DNA of 64,000 bases from positions 346,577 to 410,576 of the forward strand of contig PJRA01000549.1 in the NCBI GenBank assembly GCA_016987375.1. The letters run 5' to 3'. Positions 21,869 through 32,800 of this stretch are shown piece by piece. Under the pieces are notes generated by a model. That model ran no database searches and was not told the DNA's origin. It worked only from the letters and a program-made list of their open reading frames with translations. How positions within the stretch are numbered: the stretch's first letter is position 1; each line of letters starts with the position of its first letter. Origin of the DNA: Brachionus koreanus (taxonomy: Eukaryota > Rotifera > Eurotatoria > Ploima > Brachionidae). Position numbers and translations under genes: made by a program.

Positions 21869-23555
21869 CTAAACAGCACCCCATGAGCCTGGTGCAGCTT
21901 GATTAGCCCAACTTTCGCCTGGAGCTGGAGCTTTGGTCCAGTTTTCATCAGTTGGATTCCATTCTTCGTTAGCAACAAATCCAGATTGCAAATTAACATT
22001 CTGACCAATGGTTGTTCCACTTTGGTCCCATTCACCATCACCTTGCACTGGCTCTTGGAATTGCTCGGTTGGTTCTGCAGCAACAACTTGTTCTTCTTTG
22101 GCAGCTTCTTCGATGTCACGATAGAAGAACAAATCTGGCATTACTTCCCACTGTTCAGTTCTGGGCAAAGTTCCTCGAATTCTCAAAACTTCACGAGCCA
22201 AAAACCACAACATCAAACCGATCGAGTTTTTACCCTAATCAGAAAAAATAAATTAATAAAATTATTTAAATTTTTTTTTTAAATGGTTAAATTTTCAATT
22301 AAAATGGCTCAGCTGCTCAGTACGAAATTACTTATTTCGTCAATACAAATTACGCTTTATTTAGTAATTTTTTCATCACTACCAAAAATTTAACCAAATA
22401 GATTATGTCAAATAAATTTACTCGGTTGTTGCATGGTATGACAATATCAATGTTTCTAACTGGATTGTCAGAGTTGGCAAAAGCAATTACTGGGATGTTG
22501 ACATATGATGCCTCGGTGATGGGTTGATGGTCGGCAACTGGATCAGTGACAATAATCAATCGTGGCTCTTTGAAGGCAGATTGAATTTGATTTGTGAATG
22601 AACCAGGAGTGAAACGACCAGCAATTGGTGTACCACCTGTGTAGAAAAAAAATTTAACAACTGCTTTATCTTTATTAAAGAAAAAAAAAACATTTTCCTA
22701 ATTAAAACGATTCAGTTGCTCAGTACGAGATGATTGCTTAGATCGTCATTTTATATACGATTTTATTAGCAACTTTTTCATCATTTCGTTTTAAGACAAA
22801 TACAAATGTTCAAATACATGTCCCAATATAAAGTGTTACTTTAAAATTCACTTCATATTCCTAAGTATTCAGAAATTTTTTAGCCGCAGTCTAGAGATCA
22901 GCCAAATAAAATAAATCAGCAAATACTGGTTCTACGGCACTGCTATTAAATTGTACAGATACATGTCCCAATATGAAATGTCACTAAAAAATCATTTCAT
23001 ATTCCTAAGTATCTGTTAGAATTTTATTGCCTATAGTCAAAGGAATTCACCAAGTACTTTAAATTTTTCTTGGTAAAAGCTGGTCTATGGCATTAGATTA
23101 GAATTAGAGAGCAAATTTTAAGTTTCAATTAAAATTAAGACAAAATTAGGAATCAGAAAATTTAAAATAAAAAAATACATCAGCGAAGGTTTCAGTGGCC
23201 AGGACACTTTATAACCTCATCATTTTCCTTTTGTCTTAATAAATATTCTGTTTAAGATAAAAAAAAAATTACCAGTATATCTGGCGTATTTCAAGACACC
23301 ACGTTGAGAAACTTGTCTAGCGGAGATGATGCAGACATCGGCTGGGTTTTCAATGGTAGCAATGGCTCGGGCAGCTAAAACCAACTTATCCCACATTTTG
23401 CCAATGTTGAACAAGCTAACTCCGTCGGATTTTCTCTTGAAGATGTATTGTTCCATTTGATAGTCCAAATTTTGCGAGCCCAAGTGTGCCGAGGCAACAA
23501 TTATCTTGGTCAAGTCTTCTTCTTGTAAGCTAAGTAATCCTTTTGCGGCAGACAT
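21869..23555 (-). CDS. RPSA: 40S ribosomal protein SA (uS2, laminin receptor homologue)
   Basis: Exons are 23555-23273, 22636-22422 and 22234-21869, in phase, giving 287 residues; metazoan RPSA is about 295. The start [20 protein letters not shown], followed by [20 protein letters not shown] and then [18 protein letters not shown] and [17 protein letters not shown] and [20 protein letters not shown], is unmistakable uS2. The acidic Trp-rich tail ([14 protein letters not shown] ... [13 protein letters not shown]) is the eukaryote-specific C-terminal extension. The protein is an essential small-subunit component at the head-body junction. Both introns carry candidate snoRNAs (listed separately), as expected for a ribosomal-protein host gene; human RPSA also hosts H/ACA snoRNAs. 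Confidence 0.97.
22303..22385 (-). ncRNA. Box C/D snoRNA in RPSA intron 2 (guide to 28S near the sarcin-ricin loop)
   Basis: Read on the host (minus) strand, box C GTGATGA is at 22379-22373 and box D CTGA at 22312-22309. The guide directly upstream of box D is TCGTACTGAGCAG. It is complementary to CTGCTCAGTACGA, the conserved large-subunit rRNA stretch immediately 5' of the sarcin-ricin loop (recalled, not searched). By the box D +5 rule it would 2'-O-methylate the second U of UGCU. An outer stem GGTTAAATTTT/AAAATTTAACC (22285-22295 with 22385-22395) brings the ends together. Box D is about 75 bases from the 3' splice site, a usual spacing for intronic C/D snoRNAs. Confidence 0.8.
22702..22794 (-). 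ncRNA. Box C/D snoRNA in RPSA intron 1, paralogue of the intron 2 snoRNA
   Basis: On the minus strand, box C ATGATGA is at 22784-22778 and box D CTGA at 22715-22712. They are enclosed by a perfect 9-bp terminal stem TTAAAACGA/TCGTTTTAA. The guide CTCGTACTGAGCA next to box D pairs over 13 bases with TGCTCAGTACGAG of 28S rRNA. Internal TGACGAT and CTAA are plausible C' and D' boxes. The sequence is clearly related to the intron 2 snoRNA and sits at the same distance, about 75 bases, from its acceptor. Confidence 0.85.
22804..22945 (-). ncRNA. Candidate box H/ACA snoRNA in RPSA intron 1 (unit 1)
   Basis: Minus-strand folding gives a first hairpin closed by GCCGTAG/CTGCGGC, an A-rich hinge (TAAAAAATTT) and a second hairpin with upper stem AATATGAAGTG/CACTTTATATT and lower stem AATAC/GTATT. 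This is followed by an ACA (22809-22807) three bases from the predicted end. Hairpin-hinge-hairpin-tail with H and ACA boxes defines the class. It abuts unit 2 and shares the 3' pocket sequences TTAGG and GGGACAT with it. The rRNA target was not identified. Confidence 0.65.
22949..23096 (-). ncRNA. Candidate box H/ACA snoRNA in RPSA intron 1 (unit 2)
   Basis: Minus-strand hairpin 1 has outer stem GCCATAG/CTATAGGC (one bulge) and inner stem ACCAAG/CTTGGT. The H box is ATAAAA in the hinge. Hairpin 2 has lower stem CAGATAC/GTATCTG and an 11-bp upper stem AATATGAAATG/CATTTCATATT, separated by the pocket strands TTAGG and GGGACAT. An ACA (22954-22952) follows the stem. Covarying differences from unit 1 in the upper stem (G-C replaced by A-T, for example) support a real fold. 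Confidence 0.7.
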
Positions 23556-24162
23556 TGTTGATTATTTGGTTATTTAGAGTAACGTACCAAAGCTTTACAA
23601 TCAAATAATTAGCACGATACATTTATTTATGTATTATTTCACCAAATCAATTGAAATTAAATCCTATTTAATCAGTTTGATGTGAATTAAATTTTTAGTA
23701 AAAAAATAAACTGATCTTTTCGTTTGGCCATTTTTAGGCGCTTTGAATTCAATTGAATATTTTTTTTAGTGAAATAATATCCAGGAATCGAATGAAATTT
23801 ACCGTCAATATCTATGGCTAAATTTAGTTAAATGTGATTTTCAAAAGCGCGTATATAAAACTTTAAGATTGTATATTTTTTTTAACTCAGGTGAGGGTTT
23901 ATGTTAATTTAGTACTGAAGAAAATTGGCTAGAATTTTAGAAAATTTAGTCTTTCGTTTTTCAAATTTAAAAATTAAATTTCCATTTTATCAGTTTTTTT
24001 AGACACTTTTTTAAAATAAACTCATTATATTTTAAAGTCGAGAATTTATTAAATAAAATTTTAAAAAATTATTATTTAGATATAAAATATTGGGGTGAGT
24101 CAAAATAATTTTCATTTTCTTTCTGACTTTTTTAATAAAAAGGAGCATCAGTTAACTAAACA

Positions 24163-24394
24163 TAACATTCAAAGGCCGGAGAAGTTTTTTGAACTCTTTT
24201 GTCACTTCCTTTATTTGTTTTTATTCAATAAATTTAATCATTTTTTATAATTTCTTTTTCAATCATGTCTTAGATCAATAAAATTATAACAATATTTAAT
24301 TTTTATTACAAAATAATTTTATTTTGATTGAAAAATGTAAAAAAAATAAGTCAAATAAAATGGGGTCGAAAAACTTCTGCAACTTTGAATGTTA
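24163..24394. mobile_element. Short MITE with TAACATTCAAAG terminal inverted repeats
   Basis: The left end TAACATTCAAAG at 24163 and the right end CTTTGAATGTTA at 24394 are perfect inverted repeats over 12 bases. Similarity continues inward (AGAAGTTTTTTGAAC against GTCGAAAAACTTCT) to about 30 bases. Length 232 bases, AT-rich, no coding capacity. The terminal TA could be the target duplication, pointing to a Tc1/mariner-type transposase in trans. Confidence 0.65.
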
Positions 24395-24884
24395 AAAATA
24401 TAATCCATTATGTTCTATAGGCTTTAGTCATCTATCAGCGATTAGTTCCATTCTTATCCTGTACAATTCAAGGTTGATACTGGTTGAGATTGGATTATTT
24501 TAGATCTTAAATTAAACAATTTTCAAAATTGTAATTTTTGTTGTAGCTGAAATTTTTGTTGTTGTTTCAGACCGACTTCAGTCGACATAAATATTTAAAG
24601 TCTCACAATGCAATACTATGATGTAATGCGTTTAGTAAGTCACTATATTTAACATTGAAGAGTATAATACATAGAGATTTGCATTAAAAATTTATTTGGT
24701 ATTTTTTGCTATTATTTTTTTTATTATTTGGTTAGACTAGAGGTGGAAACTTATTTACATTAGTTTAGAAAGAATACATTAATTTTTTTCTAAATTAAAT
24801 TTATTGTTTATGACATTTTGCTTAATTTTTTTGTTTTTATATTTTAATCAAAAATAATAAAATTAAAATTTACTTCTTTTCTGA

Positions 24885-24955
24885 CTTTTTTAACCCCTGT
24901 TTATCGACTGTTTTAATCCCGTTAAAACGCTCACGTTCAAACTGTTTGTGTTCTC
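24885..24955 (-). repeat. Dispersed repeat with AACGTGAGCGTTT core, copy 2
   Basis: The reverse complement reads AACAGTTTGAACGTGAGCG then TTTTAACGGGATTAAAACAG and CGATAAACAGGGGTTAAAA. This matches the plus-strand block at 10490-10585 over about 60 bases with a few changes. No open frame. Confidence 0.4.
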
Positions 24956-25080
24956 TTGGGTTACAAAAAAAAAAGACTAATAAAAATCAACGAAAAAGTT
25001 AAATGAATATTAAAATTTAAAATTTTTTTTTATGAATATTATATTTTTAATTGTTGAATATCCTAATGTTCTTTTGTTTG

Positions 25081-25445
25081 ATGAGAGCGTTTAGACCTGA
25101 TTGCCCTTCAAAATAACGGTCAAATTTATCACATATCTGGGTTTCTCTCCTTACTCACAACTTTTCTAACTGCTTCTTCAATTTTGATTGAGTAATACAC
25201 ATTATCTTGACTAACGTTCATAGTAACTGTCCTTGATGCTACCGAGTTAGGTACATCTATAGTTCTTTTGTCCTCATCATCAATCAAACTCTTTTCCTAT
25301 AAATCATCAACTTCTTCATTCCCCAAAAAAATCTTAAATATCGCAACCTAAAAAGCCAGCTACAAAACCGAATCAGAATCCGAGTCAACATCTTCAAATG
25401 CACCTTCAACCTCTGGGTCATCATTTGCTAAATTGACCTTAAAAT
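25081..25445 (-). pseudogene. Decayed coding sequence of unknown family
   Basis: The minus strand reads EVEGAFEDVDSDSDSV, then stops, then after frame disruptions EDKRTIDVPNSVASRTVTMN and VSQDNVYYSIKIEEAVRKVV, ending at TGA near 25130. Codon usage is protein-like and GC-richer than the surroundings, but several stops interrupt it. It sits directly beside a MITE and close to a hAT remnant, so a transposon origin is likely. The family could not be recognised. Confidence 0.35.
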
Positions 25446-25472
25446 TTTATTAAGCCTAACACTAGATACGAC

Positions 25473-25687
25473 TAACAGAAAGCCTGGCTGATTTCTCATT
25501 AAAATTTCAAATAAAGTAATTAAGATAAATTAAACATTTTCTTTGAATATTTATTCAATTTCTAAAAAATTACATTCAAAATTTTTAAGCTAATAAAAGC
25601 CATTTTTTTAAATTTAATCTATGTGATAAAATTCAAGTTTCAATTTTTCAAAAAGAGGTCTAAAAACTCCTCGGCGTTCTAGTGTTA
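25473..25687. mobile_element. MITE of the CTAGAAAGCCC family, full-length copy
   Basis: The left end ACAGAAAGCCTGGCTGATTT and the right end ACTCCTCGGCGTTCTAGTGT are imperfect inverted repeats. The right end's reverse complement starts CTAGAACGCCGAGGAG. Inner arms (CATTAAAATTTCAAA and CAATTTTTCAAAAAGAGG) recur in the copies at 28671-28886 and 14400-14460. About 215 bases, non-coding. Confidence 0.6.
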
Positions 25688-26100
25688 TAATTCAGATAAA
25701 TTTAACAAAAAAATTTTCAAACCAAAGGAGCATTTTAAATCTAAAATACCCTTGACAAGAGCAGAAACTTTCTGATCTCATTTAAGATCCGTATGATATG
25801 AAACACTTGTTTCTATCATTAAAATTGTTCTAGCGGCACAAAAATTTGAAAATCTTGTATTTTATCTTGTATCTATGTCGCTCAACATGAAATGGAACTT
25901 TTTAGATACAGACGATTGTTTGAGTCAACTGAAGTTAGTTTTTTTTCTAATTTTTTTTAGAAGAGTACAAATTCTATAAAAAAATTTTTGATGAGATTAT
26001 TGATGAATGATCGCTTTATCTATTCATCGTTGAAGCTATATTACTGGATTTAAACACATTCAATTTGGACAAATGGTGATTTTATCACAAAAGCCGATTG

Positions 26101-26193
26101 CCAAATATGATTGAGTTAGCTTGCTGGTTAATTAAGGTACCTTCGAGTTCATATGACTCTGAAAGAGCCCTGTCAATTTATGAACTTATTTAA
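26101..26193 (+). pseudogene. hAT transposase remnant, C-terminal dimerisation motif
   Basis: The plus strand encodes PNMIELACWLIKVPSSSYDS ERALSIYELI and then stops. LA-WL--(I/V)P-SS---SER--S----I is the signature of the hAT C-terminal dimerisation region. Upstream, 25800-26100 has scattered coding-like stretches on the same strand, but no continuous frame remains. This is a dead relic, independent of the hAT-type MITE at 56279. Confidence 0.65.
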
Positions 26194-26869
26194 GCTGATA
26201 GTCGGCAAAAAATATCAGATTAAACCATAAAAATGTAAAATTTTTTATATTTCAATCAAATCCTAGAGAGCTCATCGCTAAACATAATAAATGAGCATTC
26301 TGAAAATGACATTGTTCCAATTAAAGACGATTAAGAAAATTAAAAAAAAAAATTTTTAAAAGTATTGTTATTTTAAGTTCAATAGCTATTCAATATTATA
26401 AAGTATATTTTAAAATTGTTTGCAAATTTTATTTTAGCTTTTAATGTTTCTATCGGATATTTTGCAAAATTTTCAAAAAAAAACTTAAATTTTTTTTTCA
26501 ATTAAAATTAAGATTAAAATTCTCTTAACTAAATATTTTACACTTAGTTTTAAATTTGGAATTCTAATTTATCTAATGAATATGAAATATTCGAGAAAAA
26601 ACTATGTTTTATTATAAATAATAAATGTAAACAGTGTTAATAAAACATTCTTTTTAGATTAAAAAAATATTTATTGATGCAATAAATAGAAAAGTCTCCA
26701 GTGATTTTTTTTACTTTTTAAATTTTAATTGCCCATTAGAGAATTGAAAACAAATTCATAAACATAAACATATTTTTCGGTTGTTTAAATTAAATAATCC
26801 AAAAAATTATTTACACAAAATTTTAGAACAAGAAAAAAAAAATCTAAAAAAAAACCGGTAATGAATCTC
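26194..26869. other. Intergenic, nothing recognised
   Basis: AT-rich, with long A/T runs. It should include the 3' UTR of the FBXW10-like gene; no other feature is visible. Confidence 0.35.
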
Positions 26870-29800
26870 TTATTCTCTTATTTCAGGCGCAATTGATTTC
26901 GGCTTTGCTAGTAAACTTCCATGATAAATACCTTTGCTCTTTAGTGTCCATAACTGTTTGTAAAAATCCTCTCTAATCGCTTCTCTGCTCTTTTTGGGAA
27001 TTAAATTCGATGTGTTCAAAGTGTCCATTATTTTGTCAACTTGTTTATTTGTCATCAAATTTAATTGATCACCAGCAATGAATTTATTTACTTCAATAAT
27101 TCCACCTAAAGGTTTAGGTGGACGATTGAGCAGATTAGACTTTGGCCTGTAAAAAATAGGCACAAATTCTTTTCGATTCTCATTTACAAAAGCCGATTTG
27201 CTTCTATTAATCGACTCTTTTCTAATCGGCTCTTTTTTTTGCTCTAATTTTACCGGGCTGACTATTCTCGGATTGGGAATTTTACTTTTTATATTAATTG
27301 GATGCATTTTTAAAGTGGCCGAATTTTGTTCTCGAGTCTCAAATACTTTAGATACTATTTTTTGACTATTTTTTTCTTTGCGATTTATTTTCGGCTCTGA
27401 TTCATTAAACAAAATATCAAATTTTTCCTCCAATTCTAATTTTTTAATTGACTTTAAATCTTCTTGTTTCAAGCGAATTTTTGTTTTTGTGTCTACTCGA
27501 CTAGGTGATGAGGTAGGCCGATTGGCACGGTTATCTGTATCACTTTTAATTTGTGGATCAATGTGATCAAGAACTCTGGCATCCACACAGGATTTTGTGT
27601 CGAACATATTTTTTTCTCTTTGAAGTTCAGGCGAAGCGTTATTTGAGGGAGTACTTTGTTCAATTTGTTTCATTTCTTTGAGCTGCTCTCTTAAATACTG
27701 TTTGGTCTCATCTAAGTCAGTAGTTCGACTTTTAAAAATTTCCAATTCTCTTTGAAAGTTGAGGCGAGCCTGTTCAATCTTTGGATCTTTAAATATCATC
27801 TGATTGGGATGCAAATAGGACATGGCAGTCGTTCTAGTTGAAATACCACTCAAAGTAGTTTGGGAAGTAATGGCATAGTTTAGGTTTTGGACAAAGGATT
27901 CTCTTTTTTTAAGACCAAAATCGGATATGTTTCCGATAGAATTTCGAGTTATGTTAAATGGTTTTGAGGTTATTTTGTGTACTAAATTGGCCTCTCTTAG
28001 ATTTTTGGCACTTATTGGTCTAGCACTGTGGTCTAGTACCGTTTTTCTATCATCATTAAACAATTTAGCATTTGGCGTAGCCACTAGTTCGGATCTAGAA
28101 GCTCTAATTTGAGAGTAGTTGCGGATTTTTTTTAGAGAACTAGTCGATCTTTTAAACTCTTCTGCGACCATTTCTTCATGGTTGTCTACTATATTTGTCA
28201 TTGAAGATTCATAGTCAAATTGAACTATTTCAAATTCCATCATTATCATGTTAAATTCAGTATTTAATAAAACTCGATTATCAACAATGCTCATTGATAA
28301 AATAGGATCACATTGGCTATTGCCGCGCATTACCCTTAGACAATCTCCTGTTAGTATACTCCATATTCTAATCTTTCCGTCTGCTGATCCAGTTATAGCT
28401 CTTAAATACTGAAATTCCATGCACAATACTTCTCTTTAATAAAAATATTTTTTTAAATAGTAGTTATAATTTTTTTTTACTTTGGGTGTCTCATGGCTGC
28501 TAAGCAATTTTTATGCTTTCCTTGAGTGCTATAAACAAGAGCATATCCGTCTGAACTGCATGTTAAAATATGCCATTTATCGAACTTGATGCTGTTCACT
28601 GGGCCCATATGAGCCGAAATTGTCTAAATTATAAGCATTTTAAAATTTTTTAAAATTAATATTTATTAACACCAGAAAGCCTGGTTAATTATTAATTAAA
28701 ATTTCAAATTTGCTATGTAAATAAACTAAATATTTTTTCTGAAAATTAATTTAAATTTTTTAAGAATTAAAAACAAAATGCTTAGCTGTTAAAAGTTAAA
28801 ATTTCTATAAAATTTTATTTCTATCAAAAAATATTTTAGTTTAAATTTTTATAAAAAGGGCCTAAAAATTCTTTGGGCTTTCTAGTTTTAAATTTTGCTC
28901 TTTAAAAATTTAAACAAATAAATTTGATAAAAGAAAATCCTTTTAATTTTCTTTTAAATTAAAGTAAAATTAATTCGGATAATATTATTTTGTCTGGTAA
29001 ACTAATTGTTTCTCAATTTCTTTACTTTATTCCTATCTAAAAAAATTAATAATCTAAAAATAACAATTTCTAAGTTAACCACATTAGCAATCGTATATTA
29101 ATTTATCATTAAAATTTCATTATATAACAAACGAATGGAAAAAAATTATGATCATTAAAAAAGTCTGAATTAAGAATTAAGAATTCTATTCTATTTTTGT
29201 TAACATGTTTTATAAATGTTGTGACACTAAGATACTTGGAGATGCGTGACTATGTTCCGTTTGACCCAATCAAATGAACTTATAATTATATTCTTTGAAG
29301 CAAATTGAAGTTTATCATCAAATTTAAACTATCATTTTTAAAAAATCATCTATATAAAAGGCCTATAAATATTTTTGATTAACTTCAAAGAAATATTTTT
29401 AAATAAATAAACTTTACGTTTAAGTTTATTNNNNNNNNNNNNNNNNNNNNNNNNNNNNNNNNNNNNNNNNNNNNNNNNNNNNNNNNNNNNNNNNNNNNNN
29501 NNNNNNNNNNNNNNNNNNNNNNNNNNNNNNNNNNNNNNNNNNNNNNNNNNNNNNNNNNNNNNNNNNNNNNNNNNNNNNNNNNNNNNNNNNNNNNNNNNNN
29601 NNNNNNNNNNNNNNNNNNNNNNNNNNNNNNNNNNNNNNNNNNNNNNNNNNNNNNNNNNNNNNNNNNNNNNNNNNNNNNNNNNNNNNNNNNNNNNNNNNNN
29701 NNNNNNNNNNNNNNNNNNNNNNNNNNNNNNNNNNNNNNNNNNNNNNNNNNNNNNNNNNNNNNNNNNNNNNNNNNNNNNNNNNNNNNNNNNNNNNNNNNNN

Positions 29801-32800
29801 NNNNNNNNNNNNNNNNNNNNNNNNNNNNNNNNNNNNNNNNNNNNNNNNNNNNNNNNNNNNNNNNNNNNNNNNNNNNNNNNNNNNNNNNNNNNNNNNNNNN
29901 NNNNNNNNNNNNNNNNNNNNNNNNNNNNNNNNNNNNNNNNAAAAATAGAAAAATAATAACTTTTAGCCAATTTAATTATTGCCTCTTTGGAATAATAACA
30001 CAAGAGAGTTGAACAATAATCAAAATAAGGTAGGATAAATTTTTCGAAAAACTGAACTTTAACAGAGGTTGACAAAAAAAAGAGTCTTTTAATACTAAAC
30101 AATTTCTTATTTACAGCAGGAGTTATACTGCAAGCTTGTTTGGAGAAATTTAAATTCATTCAAAAATCCTCTAGGTTAACAGTTTTTCAAAGGGATCATT
30201 ACTTTGATGAGAAGTGAATCAGTGGTTGACCCATCATAACCAGCTCAGCCAGTCGTGAAAAGAGAACACTTTTATAAAAAGGTGTTTATATATGTTTGGT
30301 TGGATTTCTAAGAGGTAAAACACTGTGAACTGGTTCTAGACGGTCTTGCTATAAATGCATAACTTTATTGTGAACAATTAGAATGAATGTATGCTTTACT
30401 TCATAAAGGGTATCTTTCTTTGATCAACAGAAAGGTGTTTTCAATCCTAAACCAATTTGAAAAAGTATCAAATTGTAATATCGTGAGTTTTTTTGGAAAA
30501 AGCTGAGAATGATACAAGAAAAGAGCCACTGAATCGAAAATCTATTGAATATGAAGGTTTATATTTTTAAGATTTATTGCTCTTTTTTATTATTGATAAA
30601 TTAAAAGAAGGTAAAAAAATTTCAAAATTTTTTGGCTGTTTTTTCATTTTATTTTGATCATAAATTTCATTTGGCCAAAATAAGAACATCTTCTATGAAG
30701 TCTTTAAAAAACTGTGAGTTTTGGTTTAAAATAATTTTGAGAAAATAATTCAAATTTTGAAAAGGAAATTAAAAGATAAGATTGTTTTGATCATAAAATT
30801 TTTTTATTACTTTAGCAATTATACCAAAAATAAAGGAAAAAATTATCTAAAATCTTAGTTTTCTTATGGTTTAATATGAATAAATAAATACATTTAAATT
30901 GATTTTTTTTTATTTCAATGTCTTTTGATCAAATAATTTTCAATTTGTGTTTCAAGTTTTATCTTCTTTTAATACTAAAAAAATTTTTTTTTTTTGATTT
31001 AAAAAAAAATTATTATATTTTTGACAAGTAAGCTTTTTTCCATTTTTTTACACTAATTTTAAATCAATTTGCTTCAAGATTATAAATTTAAATGGAAAAC
31101 TATAATAACAATTTTGGGAACCTAAAGTTTTTAAAAAATATTTAACTTTCGAGGGTTTTCTATTTAAATAAATAGTAACATACCTAAGCAAAATAAAAAG
31201 ATCTAATTTCAACCAATTTAACATTGCATAATTGATAGTTTAAATATTTACCTTAATTAGTTTTCCACTTTGCAAATTAAAAACTTTAATTTTTCCGCTT
31301 GAGCCTCCAGATATGCATATTTCTTCGCCTATAGCAACTGAATTAATTTGATACATGTGCTTAAATGTTCGCCAGCATTTCTTTTTGCTCAAGTTCCACA
31401 CACGACACGTCTTATCGCCACTTCCTGATATGACTCTATCTCTTTCATCGTCCATTGAAATGCAATTGACAGTTTGTTGATGTCCTTGGAAGATTCTCAG
31501 ACACTTTCCATTTTCAATAGACCAAACTCTGAAATTAAAATTTTATCAAATTCAAAATTTTTAATTTTGCCCAGCACTTGCCTTATACTAGTGTCATAGC
31601 TACCGGTGACGACCATTTTTTTTATCTCACATATGTATATACATTTAATAGAACCGGCGTGTCCTTGTATGGTCGTGCTCTTCTCACTAGCCAGTTTAAG
31701 GTCAATGAAGCGGATTTTTTTGTCAAATGAACCAAATGCTACTAAATTTTGACCATTAAAATGCGACACTCTGTGTGGATCTTTTTTTTCTTTCAACAAA
31801 AGAACATTATACGGACCGCAAAAAACGTTTCTTTCCTCCATAATTACATTTCTAGTCTCATAGCCTTGAAAAGCAGTCGTCCAATTCCACTCGCTTTTAT
31901 AGGCCGTGCGAAATACTTTCTCGTCCGGTAAACGTATTAGCTCACAAGTGCCTGGAATCAAATTTGGAACTTTAACGTCCACATTATTGGCATATCTGGG
32001 ATTTATTCCTTTCGAGGATGTGCCCTACATTTTCAAATAAAAAATTATTTTCAGACTAAGCAAATATTTTGTGTTTCTATTTTTTTAAAAAATTTAATTT
32101 CTCAAAACAAAAAAAAAAAAAACAAATAAAAAAATATTTTTTCTCCAAATAAATTCTCTACCTTTAAAAGCATCATATCATCGGCCAATATTTTATTTAA
32201 AAAGCCTTCCTTGTGAACTTCTTTTATTAGATTACACCAATATTTGCATACAAACAAACAATTGTACAAATTTTTTTTGCTCAAACTGGACAATATTGAT
32301 TTAGACAAATGAACTGGTAAAAGCCTAAAAATTGTTAAATTTTCAAAAAAAGCACTCAATTAGCAATTATGCTTGCTGGTTACCTAATGAAATCAACGTG
32401 TTTTAAATCACTTATCGGCTGTTCAATATCTTTTTTAAGAATATTTTTCACCTCAATGTCCTCTTCGTAGTCTTCCTCGTCATCATACGCGTCAAAAATC
32501 ATCTCCGAATCGCTTTCATAGCTGCTTTGTGCCGATTCCGAATAAGGATTATGTGTTTCGAGGATAGATTTTAGTTTAAGAATCATCATAAAAACCAGCG
32601 CCTGATCACATTTGTTAAGTAGACTAAGCATAAAATTTAGCTTGATGTAATTAGTCGCATTAGAATACCAGTTCCATGTGGCGTTTATTTGCTTGTTAAC
32701 ATATTCGTTGTCTAGACACCGGTTATTGGTCGCCTTCATGTGATCTTCGTCGCATGAGGGCAAAAATTTATTTCTTGCATAGATAAAATCTTTGGACTCG

